NCBI GenBank assembly: GCA_012845835.1
Contig: JABAKD010000002.1
Location: forward strand, 28,363,210 to 28,427,209
Source of the DNA: Undaria pinnatifida
Lineage: Eukaryota > Sar > Phaeophyceae > Laminariales > Alariaceae
Direction of reading: 5' to 3'
Length of the DNA: 64,000 nucleotides
Shown: positions 41,335 through 51,279 of the stretch, piece by piece
How the letters are laid out: each line of letters starts with the position of its first letter
Numbering within the stretch: position 1 is the stretch's first letter
Position numbers and translations under genes: made by a program
The notes under the pieces: generated by a model
The model's database searches: none
The model's input: the letters and a program-made list of their open reading frames with translations, nothing else
Told to the model about the DNA's origin: nothing

Positions 41335-42460
41335 AGGGTACGCGCCTGAAAGTATATACCCCAGGTAGCAGTGCAGAGCATGCAGGTATTTACTCAGTCG
41401 CAATACTCAGGTACTTTCGGGACTGTAACACGCATGGAAAATCCAATTCCCTCGCGCCGGGTAGCTCGAGTATTGCTACGTACCCTCTGGTATCGGAGAT
41501 GAGGCACGGCTGGATATACTACCGAGAACATCATTGATTGGTTTTCTCAGCCTCTCACAGCAGTCTGTCCACAGAATTTATAGCTCTCTTTCAATCATAA
41601 GATGAAGAATCAGGACGGACGCTTGCTTTGTGTATGGTTGTGTATGGGTTAGTACCCTGCTGGGTTGTACAATTAATAGCCGTGCTGATGATGTCGTCGT
41701 GGATAGAGAACTACTCTGTTGCAAGAAAGAGGCAAGACAGATATCAGAAGTGATTTGAATGGAGTATGTTTTCGCTTTTGATTTTTCATGACTTTTGGTT
41801 ACGTTTTGCTCGAGTGAAATGGTGAACAAAACTTACAGCCCGCGTTTATACCTCCAATCGGCGCCTCGTTAACATGCGTGTCGCCGCAACACGCTGCGTG
41901 CCTTTCGCTGAGTCTCCGCTGCAACTTCCATGTGGGTGCCTCATCGAAAGCACCCGGAGCGATGTGCCCTACCGACCTGCTGCTGGTGTGTCAAGAGTCT
42001 TACGTATACAGCAGCACCTCGTATACTACTCAAAGCCACACTCGTACATAACTATTTGTACTTGTACCGGTATTTAAGTCGTGTTGCAGAGCAGGTGGTA
42101 TGCCTATATAATATAAAAAAATACGTGTACTGCATGTAAGTAAGTGCGACACAATTAAATATGAAGTAGACTGGACTAGACTATGCAAGGAACTACAAAA
42201 AGGCGAAAATAGTTCGTACCACTTGGGGTCTCGCGTATTATTATTAGTATGTTGTTGCTGTCTGTGGTGCCTTCCATTGTCTTTTTGTACTCGCTCATGC
42301 AAACAAAATGCGCAGGGCATGCATGTTATGTATATGTGGCTGAATAGGGTCTATACTGGTTGCTGTTGTACCGAGGTGTGTATGCACAAGACAGCGCAGT
42401 GCAATACTGCTGTACTAGTCTAGACTATACTAGCAATGCTGCTGCTGGCGACGGTGCTGT
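41335..42460. other. Unassigned interval with an R7 fragment
   Basis: ATAAGATGAAGAATCAGGAC at 41598 marks an R7 fragment. Otherwise no gene or RNA is recognised. Repeated TAGTCTAGACTA-like palindromes occur near 42170 and 42417. Confidence 0.35.
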
Positions 42461-42462
42461 TC

Positions 42463-42530
42463 TCACATTAAATCATGGCGACAAACTAGTCTGTGGCCAC
42501 AAGACAGGCTGCAGTATAACAGCAACGGGA
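42463..42530 (-). mobile_element. R5 3'-end fragment
   Basis: Plus strand GTTCTCACATTAAATCATG and GTCTGTGGCCACAAGACAGG are the complement of the R5 3' block (CCTGTGACCACGGACTTG ... TTAATGTGAGAAC). Confidence 0.55.
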
Positions 42531-42534
42531 TACA

Positions 42535-44205
42535 GCAACCCTATTAATAGTAGCCGTACTGCAGCTGTGGTGGTGCCGTGTGCCTGAAAACTTCCTCGCA
42601 AAAGCAAACGGAGTGTCGCCCGCGTACCACCATCCGCGCCGCACCGCATACGGCGTGCCCGTCGCGGTAGTAAGCCAAAAAACTTCAAGGGCACAAGCGG
42701 ATTATCGAGCGCTGCAATCGTTCAGAGCTCGGCCATGTGTGCCTCTCTCTGCTACTCCCAACAAAGCTTTCCCAAAACGTACCACGAATACTACAAGACG
42801 ACCCAACACAACACCGCAGCACACACCAGAGAGACAACCACGTTTTCTTTGTGACGAGAGGCCTCTCTGCTTCACGCTCTTTTTTCCTTTTCGATTTTCG
42901 ACTATTTATTTACGAAACACCGAACCGCCCCGATATTTTTCGGGCTCTTCTCGCACTACGCTCAACATCCCACACATCGCGCTCGGCTCACCCCCGCACG
43001 CTGCTGTCATCGTAGCTCTCCATGGTGATGCCAGTTCGCCTTCCGTTCTATCCCGTGTGCGGTGGCCTGCTGCTGTGTTCCCTATGTTCCTGGCTACGAA
43101 GCGAAAGACTTTTTTTTTCTCTTATCTCCCTCGATGAGTTTTGCGTTAAAAATTTCATAGTTTCACCGTTCGTTGTAATAGTCCATTTTGTCCATCTGCG
43201 GCGGTCAAGAGAGTGAATCCGGTGACGTATACCCTTCTCAAGAATTAATTGCCGCGGTTTTCATGTTGGCGTCGTTGAGACGAAGAGACCAACGGTGTGT
43301 ACGTATGTACGCGTATATTAAGGATGTGCAGGGGGGGCTGCTCGTGACACATGACATGACCACCGACGGTGTACCGCCTTGGTTGGCACTTACTTACTCA
43401 CGCCTAGACTATACACACAACTCTGCTGATGCAACAGAGCAGCAGTGTAAACACTAACTAGCGCCTGGTCCTCGTCGTGAAAGTATAGTCTAGTGGGAGA
43501 TGAGCAGGCTCATTTGTCATTGTTGTCGTTGTGCATAATATCTGATAGTACTACGTACGTATGTGCTGTTGAATAGTCATGGTGTCGCTGTTGCTGCCTT
43601 GTTGTCGGTGGTGCCGAGCTAAACAGAGGCATGACCTACGTATGACCACGTGTCACAAACCATCGAACCATCCTTCTTCGTACTACAAATCCTCAGTACT
43701 TCGAACTTCGAGGAGATCATCTCTCTTCCCGTCTAGACATCTTCGCCCCCTGTCGTTTCCTCTCTTTGTACGTATCGCACGCATAACACCTGGAGCGTAT
43801 TCATGTTGTGAGCTTTGTGCGCGTAGTGCTGTATCATGTAGTACGTATGACATGAATAGCTAGGCAAGAAGAACCTGCTGTGTGCTTCGAGCACATGTAT
43901 GCATACATTCATACGCCCTTCGCGTATATCGGGCACTCTATTTCTCAGGGTCAGAAGGACAGAATTGTGGCCCCCTACTGGTGTCGGTCGCCAGCTCGTA
44001 CGGTCATCCCACTCGGAATCTCAGAGTCGTGTACCGGTATGTATTCACTTATCAGTAGTCTATATATCAGCCCCCGCGAAGTTGCAGGTACGTGCAAGGA
44101 TTTTTAGATTTACACGTAAATTCAACAGCGATTTATGTATAACGTATCCCTATGTGCAGGTCCGCACGAAACGACGGTTGCGCTGCCCAGACCAACCCGA
44201 CCCCA
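42535..44205. other. Unassigned interval
   Basis: The longest frame (42580-43137, 185 codons, plus) is Pro/Arg/Thr-rich and unfamiliar, and codon usage gives no support. No RNA gene is seen. TCTAGACTATAC-type palindromes occur again near 43403 and 43487. Confidence 0.35.
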
Positions 44206-44211
44206 GACCTG

Positions 44212-44300
44212 ACCCTAACCCTAACCCTAACCCTAACCCCAACCCTAACCCTAACCCTAACCCTAACCCTAACCCTAACCCTAACCCTAACCCTAACCCC
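44212..44300 (-). repeat. Interstitial telomeric repeat (TTAGGG)n
   Basis: About 14 consecutive CCCTAA units on the plus strand with a single CCCCAA variant. This is the telomere motif of many eukaryotes, including animals, fungi and many protists. It is flanked on both sides by ordinary sequence, so it is interstitial, the product of an ancient fusion, break repair or telomere-fragment insertion, unless the assembly joins two ends here. Confidence 0.95.
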
Positions 44301-44730
44301 ATCCCAATCCTTTGGGGGGCTCGAGGTCTGCTCTCGAGGTCGGCAGGGGCAGTGTTGTGTTTACGTCCAAATCTGAAAACCTCGCACGTGCACGTGCAAT
44401 TATACGCGTGACCAGTCCACTTACATACTAGGTCTGACGTGTGAAAAGTATTTGTGGTGTTGTCTTTTATATTATTTTGGTTGCTCAGATCAGAGGCGTA
44501 TTCTTGTTGCTTTTCTCTTTTCCACTTGTTTCGTAGGGCTGTAAAGCTTGCCTCATCGCTACTAATAGGCTAACTCTCCCCCCCGTTCTGGCGATTCTCC
44601 GTATTATTTGCCTTGCTTCATTTTCTATTTCTCTCAGTTTTGCTTTTCTATTTTTTTTTTTTTCGCTCTCCTCGGATTGTACGAGTACATTGCTTTATTA
44701 GTTTTTTTATTCCTGTTCGTCATGAGGTGT

Positions 44731-44823
44731 TGTTGTTGTTGTTCTCACATTAACTCGCATAATCAAGTCCGTGGTCACAGGACAGGCTCCAGTCACTCTG
44801 GAGCTGAGGAATACCCCAGAGGT
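44731..44823 (-). mobile_element. R5 repeat, copy 4 (inverted 3' part)
   Basis: Starts on the plus strand with (TTG)n then TTCTCACATTAACTCGCATA, AGTCCGTGGTCACAGGACAG, GCTCCAGTCACTCTGGAGCT and GAGGAATACCCCAG. Exact counterpart of the 39520-39597 segment. Confidence 0.8.
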
Positions 44824-45454
44824 GTAGTCGGTTTCAGCTGCGAGTCTTGGAACGTATTTACCTGTGGTACCAGACTGGTATAGGGTTGGTAGAGGGTGCT
44901 ACGGGCGTCGTAGCTGCGCCGCAACCTGTTAGATATCCCGGGAAGACGGGGCGATCATTGATATTTTATAAAAATACTTTTAAGGACGTCAGCCGCGAGC
45001 TTGACGAATTTCGGGTCAAGACTCATCTTTGCAAGCTGCGTTGTTGGTACTTGTAATGTATATTGTAATATACTACGTACGTGGGTGAGATTTGTATGGT
45101 GGTATTTGGTTCGATTGCTCTTTTTTCAATGCATACCCGCGGGTCGTCACTCTGACAGCATTCCGGACAGCAGGCGCGTTCGTCTGTGCTCACGGTTACC
45201 GTGCGGTTCGTACGGTGCAGGCAGCCCAACCGCTGTAGTTGCTTGTAGCCGCGAGTTGGTTAGTTGTGGGAACGGGGGAACCGTAGTTGAGTGGATACCC
45301 GCGCGGCCATGTGAGTTCAGTTTGCACTTCTTGGACCATTTCACTTGTGCGCCTTCTTGTTCGTACTGTGCGTTTTTCAGGCGGGAAAGCATATTAATAA
45401 TAGTATTTCCCGGACGAATTTTGATTTCACTTGGTTTTTCGGATCTTCCTAGGG

Positions 45455-45570
45455 CTCGAGCACCTTTGTGTGACCACGGACTCTGGATGTTTGACAATAG
45501 AGACATCAGCAACAACAACAAAGGTGCTAGGTACGTGATGACTTCCGATTTCATTTTTACATTTTATGGC
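45455..45570 (+). repeat. R5-derived segment with short inverted repeat
   Basis: GTGTGACCACGGACTCTGG and GATGACTTCCGATTTCATTT recall R5 blocks at 25647 and 25498. GAGCACCTTTG at 45458 pairs with CAAAGGTGCT at 45521, enclosing a (CAA)n stretch. A rearranged R5 remnant. Confidence 0.45.
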
Positions 45571-45637
45571 GCATGTACGACTTGCATAATCAGTCATGAA
45601 AATATAGTCTACTGGTACGAGTATATACCTTCAACAA

Positions 45638-46125
45638 CCGTCAGATTTGTCCCCGCAAGAGGGTCTAACTATAGTTCCCGCGCACAGATTGAGTTGCCCC
45701 GCCCCCCCTCCCCAACCCCCCCCCGTCGCTCCCCCCTCTTTTTCGCCCCCGGCCCCCAGTTTTTGTTTTTGCTTTTTTAACTCCGCCCTCCCCTCACCGG
45801 TTATACGACTTTTAGGACATAGACTAATAAGTCTTGATACACTGACGATGCATTCCCTGCCACCACAGCTGTCAGATTTGTCCCCAGGGCTCAAAAACGG
45901 GTTTTGTAGTTTCCGCGCACACAGATTGATTAACATCACCCTGTTGGCTCTGATAATAAAGCTACAATGTAGTTCCAAGGGGAGTCGCCGGCCTATGTCC
46001 TTGATGAGGACACACACCCTGCCGTAATACGCGCGATTGGAGTATCACACACATCTTGCAAATGATGAGTTGCGACGAAATCTTCGGTTTCGCAGCGGCA
46101 GAAGTGTACTTTTATTTTTATTACA
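45638..46125 (+). mobile_element. R4 dimeric element
   Basis: Left monomer CAACCGTCAGATTTGTCCCC, AGTTCCCGCGCACAGATTGA, GCCCTCCCCTCACCGG, TTATACGACTTTTAGG. Right monomer from 45865 CAGCTGTCAGATTTGTCCCC, GTAGTTTCCGCGCACACAG, CACCCTGTTGGCTC, GGGGAGTCGCCGGCC, GATGAGTTGCGACGAAATC, tail GAAGTGTACTTTTATTTT. Confidence 0.75.
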
Positions 46126-46187
46126 TACTCATGTACATGCTACGTACAGTATATAATGGCCATATATGTCTAATATTTCATGTGTAC

Positions 46188-46312
46188 CACATTTTTTGGT
46201 TTGATCATTTATCCCCCGGGTATTCTTCCACTCGAGAGCGATTGGAGCCTGTCCTCTGTGACCACGGACGGACACGATTATGCGAGTTAACGTGGGAACA
46301 ACCAACAAGTGA
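46188..46312 (+). mobile_element. R5 repeat, copy 5 (3' part)
   Basis: CCCCCGGGTATTCTTCCACT, GCGATTGGAGCCTGTCCTC, GACCACGGACGGACACG, TTATGCGAGTTAACGTGGGA, ending ACAACCAACA. The simple CAA tail is degenerate. Confidence 0.65.
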
Positions 46313-46700
46313 GTAGGACGTAAATGAAGTGCTATTACGTACGAGTACTGCAATAATTGTGTAAAAAAAGTTTAATATTTCCCCCCGATGTGCTCGTACT
46401 ACACGTCTTGTCTTGCCATGTGCGTGCGTGTGTTCTGCACTCTGTCTGGTACTCCATGGTACTTAGTCCCGGCCTTACAGTCTTATAGAAGAAGCACAGC
46501 GAAGACCGGAGATATCATAGAAGAAGGAGATGGATGTTGTGTCGGTGTTCTTGATGTTTGGCGTTGCTGTGCGTGACCGACAAATAGAGGAGAAACTTTG
46601 TTGTCTGTTCTATTCCACGACGACATTGCCTGATCTCGGTATATAATTTGCTGTTCATAGTCTAGACTACAAGTACAATTATCATCCTCCGTAGTTTCCG

Positions 46701-47020
46701 GTCGCCCCGGTGGTCTAGTGGTTACGGTTACCCTCGAATACTACTAGGGTTGGTCCTTGAGTTCGATTCCCACCGTGATGAGATTTGACTTCATTTGCAA
46801 AAATGCAACCATAAACATTTATGAAAGGATCAACTGCTGAGAGCGTCTAGCATCGCACGAGCGTGGGCACGTAGGACAATTCGACGCGATTCTCGAGGAG
46901 GGAAGAAAATAACGCTGAATTCCTCTCGCAATAAAATGAAGGCGTTATGATACCGTATTGGGGAGGGGAGAGGAGGGCCCGCCATGTGACCCCGGGTCTG
47001 AGTTACTACTGGGAGGGAGC
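46701..47020 (+). mobile_element. S2 tRNA-derived SINE-like repeat, copy 3 with head
   Basis: Head GGTCGCCCCGGTGGTCTAGT: the A box TGGTCTAGTGG is at 46711-46721 and the B box GAGTTCGATTCC at 46759-46770. It shares GGTCGCCCCGGTGG with S1, but its anticodon-side and T-stem arms do not pair, so it is not a working tRNA gene. The body continues through AGGGAAGAAAATAACGCTG to GACCCCGGGTCTGAGTTACT and GGGAGGGAG, shared with 18800 and 9305. Confidence 0.65.
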
Positions 47021-47395
47021 GCGAGAGTACTGCTGTAGTGCCAGGACAAAAACTGGAACGAAGAGCGAGAGAGAAGTTTGTTGGTCGGTCGCGCTCTCTC
47101 CGTCGCTTGGCCGATGGACCGGCCGCTCTGTCGCTCGACCTTGGACCTTGGGAAGCCTCGGGCTGCCGCAGCCGCTCGCGCTGTCACTCCGTCGATCTAC
47201 ACCTGACCTGTTACCTGTGGTATTTATTACAGCTTTATATCGGTATTGTCTGTGCGTGAAAAAACGTGTCCCGCGGGCAGACCTGGATAGACCTGGGTAG
47301 ACTAAAAGGCACCCTGGTACGATGTACAAAAATGTGTTTCGCGTTCTTTTTTTTCTAGCGCTTTTCACAGGTTATACACAAGAAATAGCCTAAAC

Positions 47396-49429
47396 TTGAC
47401 CCCACATAATGAGCGCCCTATTCCCGCGACGACCGCGATCGACCAATATCTTGGAGATGAAGCAGCCACAGATGACGGGGGTCGTCTGGGGTATGCCGGA
47501 TTGGAAAGCAGTTTGACCAGATTCCCTTCCGGCCAATTCGAATCTAATGAAAGTCGACCACCCCGAGAATTCATTCGATGATTCACAACATCATTCGTGC
47601 TCGTCAAAGCTCGTCAACGCGTAGAGAACGGGAGAATCCCCCCAGCAATGGAAAGATGCGACCAGCAGGGTCCGTCAAGGTCGTGCACGAAAAAGAAGGA
47701 CCGTCCTGGTTGCAACCAATGTAGGAGGAATTGACTTGTTGCTTGTGGCCCATGCAGGCAAGGTGCTGTGGAAAATCGTCGCATCCCGCCTCAGCAACTA
47801 CTGCGAGGACAGCGAGGACGCAGGAAAACTCCCCGACGAACAGCACGGCGTTCGCCCGCCATGATTAACGGTCGACGTGCTGTTTAGTCGCGCGCCGACT
47901 GCAAGAACTCGGGACGGGCTAGAGATATCCACCTGTACGCGTGCTTTATCGACCTCCAGAGAGTTTATGACTCCGCGACCGAGAGTTGTTGTGGGTGGTG
48001 CTCGCGCACTTTGGCGTCCCAGGAAGATGCTAATCAAATTACCCGTAAGTTCCACGAAGGCATGCAAGCTCGCGTGCGCAGCGATTACGGCGAGTAATCG
48101 GAATGGTTTGACGTTGCCCATGGGTTGCGGCCAGGATGTGTGCTATTCACCGCTTCTCTTCGACGTTTTCTTCGCCTCTGCGCGATACGCGTTGTACCGC
48201 ATTAATAGCATGATAGTACGCTTCAGTGAGGACCCAGATATTCCAAAGGATTTGGTTCGCCCGCTTGACGGGGTGGGGGGAAACACTGAGGCATTACATT
48301 GCCTCGTGTAAGAAGAGCTGTCTGGGGTATGATCTGCCTGGTACGACGACGAATCAGGCATTTTGTCTTTAAGTCAGCGGGAAGGCGTTGCGAAGCTTGT
48401 GACGGTCGTCGTTAACACTTTCGCACCAGAGCGTCCCACGGTGTCGAAGAAAACGACTGAAACCATGCTGCTGTGGATATACCGAACCAGACACCCCTTA
48501 CCTCGCCGCTCGTCATCGAAGCAGCAGGCCAGAGGTACAGGGAGATAGTGCAATTTTTATACCTGAGCTTTTTATCAACCGAGACCGCCGACAAAATACC
48601 AAATATCAAAGGATGGGTAGACTTGCGTGGGCATACTCCGATCGGTTCAAGCTGGAGCTGTTCGATATGGAGATCGCTCCGTTCACTCTGAAGGTGTGCG
48701 AGTGCTAAAGGCTGGGGCGCTGCTGTGCGGGGGTGTGTGACGTGGACTCTCGGCTTGGAGCAGTTCGATGTGCTCCACTGTACGGGCCGCAAGCTCCTCC
48801 TTGGGACCATGGGCTTTCATCGGACAACGAACTGACCACCGTATGTCGTACGCCAAGGCCCTAAAGAAGACACAACGATGCGAGAGACAGAGAGTTGAGA
48901 CGACTATCCGCAAACGTCGCCCTCCTTTTTGCGGGGAGCGTAAACTTTACAGCGGACAAAACCTGCGCGACTAACCCGCCCGATGATGTTGAGGACGACG
49001 CCCGGTGGGAACCCGGGACTGGGTCGACCAGGAAAAACATGGGCACGACGCCTGGTAGAAGGCGCCGCGGTGTTCAAAGCCAAAGAGGGATCGGCGGAAG
49101 CCTCTCCTGTGTTGTTCGGGGTGGAGAGCGTGCTATGGTCCACCACGGCGGCTAAACATACTGGCAAGTGCCACCGGGGTACCGTCAAAGGGGTGGTGGA
49201 TGGCTTCATGGCGAGGTGGCACAAGGTTGATGTGGAAAATAGCTGGTTACGGCATGCAAACGAGGACGCCAAGAAGAAGGGTGGCCAGGAGAAGGGACGG
49301 GGGGCGGGCAGCGGTACTGGTACCGGTGTCGATTACTGCAGAGAAGATCTGGCAGATCGTGTCGCAAAGCACAAACGTGATGGAACCTGTGCTGTCTGTT
49401 TGTTGTCCCCAAGTTTGAATTTGACTTGA
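47396..49429 (+). pseudogene. Decayed LINE (non-LTR) reverse transcriptase
   Basis: Piecewise translation gives the usual order of a LINE ORF2 [19 protein letters not shown] (about 47745-47795), LYACFIDLQRVYDSA (about 47937), KFHEGMQARVRSDYGE (about 48048), LRPGCVL then SPLLFDVFFASARYAL in another frame (about 48130-48190), YDD at 48342-48350 where YADD is expected, PLVIEAAGQRYREIVQFLYL (about 48503), MSYAKALKKTQRCE (about 48843), and a C-terminal frame open from 48983 to 49429 with GLGRPGKTWARRLVEG. At least five frameshifts or stops break it. No endonuclease domain is seen upstream, so it is probably 5'-truncated. In an intact element this enzyme would carry out target-primed reverse transcription. 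Confidence 0.85.
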
Positions 49430-50160
49430 GAGATTTTGTCGTTTGCTTTCGTGGGGCTTGGTGTGATTTTGGTCTTCATCTTTCCTTGCGGGGGCGACAG
49501 CGGCAACGCTAACATCGGAGACCGCTGTCGACGCGAACAGGAAGGAGACGGCAGGCGGTATGGTTATATTCCCGGCTCGTTTAAGTAACAGAGAGCGGGG
49601 AGAATACGGTGCTCGTGCTCCTCACTCAGGTAAGAATACGGTTATAACAGTTCCTCTTTGCTTTGCCTTAATTGTCTTTCTTATTTTGTTATTTTGTTCT
49701 GTCTTTGTGCATTGCTTTTTCTTTCTTTTTGTTGGTAGTGATGCACTACCCTCTTCCAGAGCCTACGCGGCACATGAGAGAAAGGATGACATCCACGAGA
49801 GCGAGGGTTGGGGTTTGCTCGTTTCGTCTAGTTTCCCTCCGTCTTTTTTCATCGTTTTTGCCTCTTGTTTATGTCTCATTCCCAGGAGTCCCTCTGGTTT
49901 TCCTTCTTTGTTGTGGCTTGTTTTTGGTTGTGTTATTCGTACGCGGTACGCTGACAGTAAATTTTCTTTCTTACGTTCACTTGCTACTATTTGTGTGTGG
50001 TTTGTATGTTTCACAGTGTGTGACCACATAGTCTGTATCGCTTTAAGATGAAGAATCAGGATGGCCATTGGGTGTTCTGTTGGGTAGCAACAATCGACTT
50101 TATGTGAAGACAACACACAACGCACACCTTGCCCGATTCGCGGAACGGGTCAGGACGTTC
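49430..50160. other. Possible LINE 3' region and R7 fragment
   Basis: 49430-49560 may be LINE 3' untranslated sequence (no clear poly-A). A T-rich stretch follows. GTGTGACCACATAGTCTG and AGATGAAGAATCAGGATGG at 50019-50062 mark an R7 copy. No gene. Confidence 0.4.
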
Positions 50161-50757
50161 TTAAACTCTTGCGGGTCGTCGGGCCGAAGCTAGAGGTGCT
50201 TAAACTTCCACGGGTCGGGTTCGGTCGGGTCGAGCCAGATTTTGAAGTACTACTGTGCGTCCATAAGTGTCGCAAGTCGGGTCGGGTCATGGCCCGCGAG
50301 AAACAGGTTATGCTGCGGGTCGGCGGGCATCAGATCCGGGAGCGTGACACCTAAACCTTTACCGTTTCCTGCAGCGACAGTTTTATCCTGCCTCGCGGAT
50401 CAAGCTCGCGGAAATAGCTCGCGGGTCCGACATCTCAAACCTGCAATTTCGCGTCCTAAAGCCTCTCCGGTGTCACTATACCGAGAGCATACTCATAGCG
50501 CGTCCACACGATAAGAATCGGACCCGGAACGGGCACATACTCCGTGTACTTCGAATCGGGAAATGTACCAGAATAACGTCCCAGACAGTGCTAAAAACAG
50601 TCTTGGGACTAGGTTTACTGTGCCGACAATGATAATCCAATGTTTGCTGGCCCGTACTTTTTCGTCGTTAATCCGCGAGGTTTGCGAGGTAATTCATGGG
50701 TCATGGTGCGGCCTGACCTGCGACACGATACGTGTATCATAGGTCATTCGGAATCTG

Positions 50758-51015
50758 TCGGTTCGGTTCGGGTTGGGTCGGATCGGGTGGAGTCGGGTCG
50801 GGTCGGGTCGGGTCGGGTCGGGTCGGGTCGGGTCGGGTCGGGTCGGGTCGGGTCGGGTCGGGTCGGGTCGGGTCGGGTCGGGTCGGGTCGGGTCGGGTCG
50901 GGTCGGGTCGGGTCGGGTCGGGTCGGGTCGGGTCGGGTCGGGTCGGGTCGGGTCGGGTCGGGTCGGGTCGGGTCGGGTCGGGTCGGGTCGGGTCGGGTCG
51001 GGTCGGGTCGCGGGT
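50758..51015 (+). repeat. (GGGTC)n pentanucleotide satellite
   Basis: Around 230 bases of almost perfect GGGTC repeats starting after degenerate copies (GGTTCGGGTTGGGTCGGATC) and ending CGCGGGTCGGGTCAGATCAC. Five is not a multiple of three, so all three frames on the plus strand read a repeated GRVGS-type peptide. The 145-184 codon frames here are artefacts. Confidence 0.95.
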
Positions 51016-51270
51016 CGGGTCAGATCACGTCAGGTCGCATTCGGAGGAATTCGATTTTCAAATCTCACACGTCTGGTTCGATCGAGTCAAGATTTTTTCG
51101 AAATCTCACATACCGGTTCTAGTTGTGTCAGGAAAAATTTTCAATTTTCTTCGGGTCGTGTCGGGTTAGGAGTTAGGGAACTCTTCTCGGGTCGGGTGGG
51201 GTCGGGTCATCGTGACTCGACCCGACCTGACCTGATCCCACCAGATCCGACCCGCGCGTACGTGGACCGA
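51016..51270. repeat. Degenerate GGGTC/GACCC flank with inverted polarity
   Basis: GGGTCGTGTCGGGTTAGG and GGGTCGGGTGGGGTCGGG near 51150-51210 are followed by CGACCCGACCTGACCTGATC and GATCCGACCCGCGCG at 51217-51260, the same motif in opposite orientation, so the segment can fold back. Similar sparse GGGTCGGG motifs occur upstream at 50170-50290. Confidence 0.75.
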
Positions 51271-51279
51271 CTCGTGAAA

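Noticed and set aside
43899-44411. 170-codon frame with Asn-Pro repeats
   Set aside because: The repeats are CCCTAA telomere units translated.
45283-45325. tRNA-like A box TAGTTGAGTGG with GAGTTCAGTTT downstream
   Set aside because: Only about 30 bases apart and the B-box match is weak; no cloverleaf can be drawn.
45001-45780. 259-codon open frame, the longest in the window
   Set aside because: It runs across an R5 remnant, unassigned sequence and the start of an R4 copy and ends in the C-rich R4 segment. No domain, composition unlike a conserved protein.
46701-46785. A functional tRNA gene
   Set aside because: A and B boxes are good, but the T stem and acceptor stem do not pair; better explained as a SINE head.
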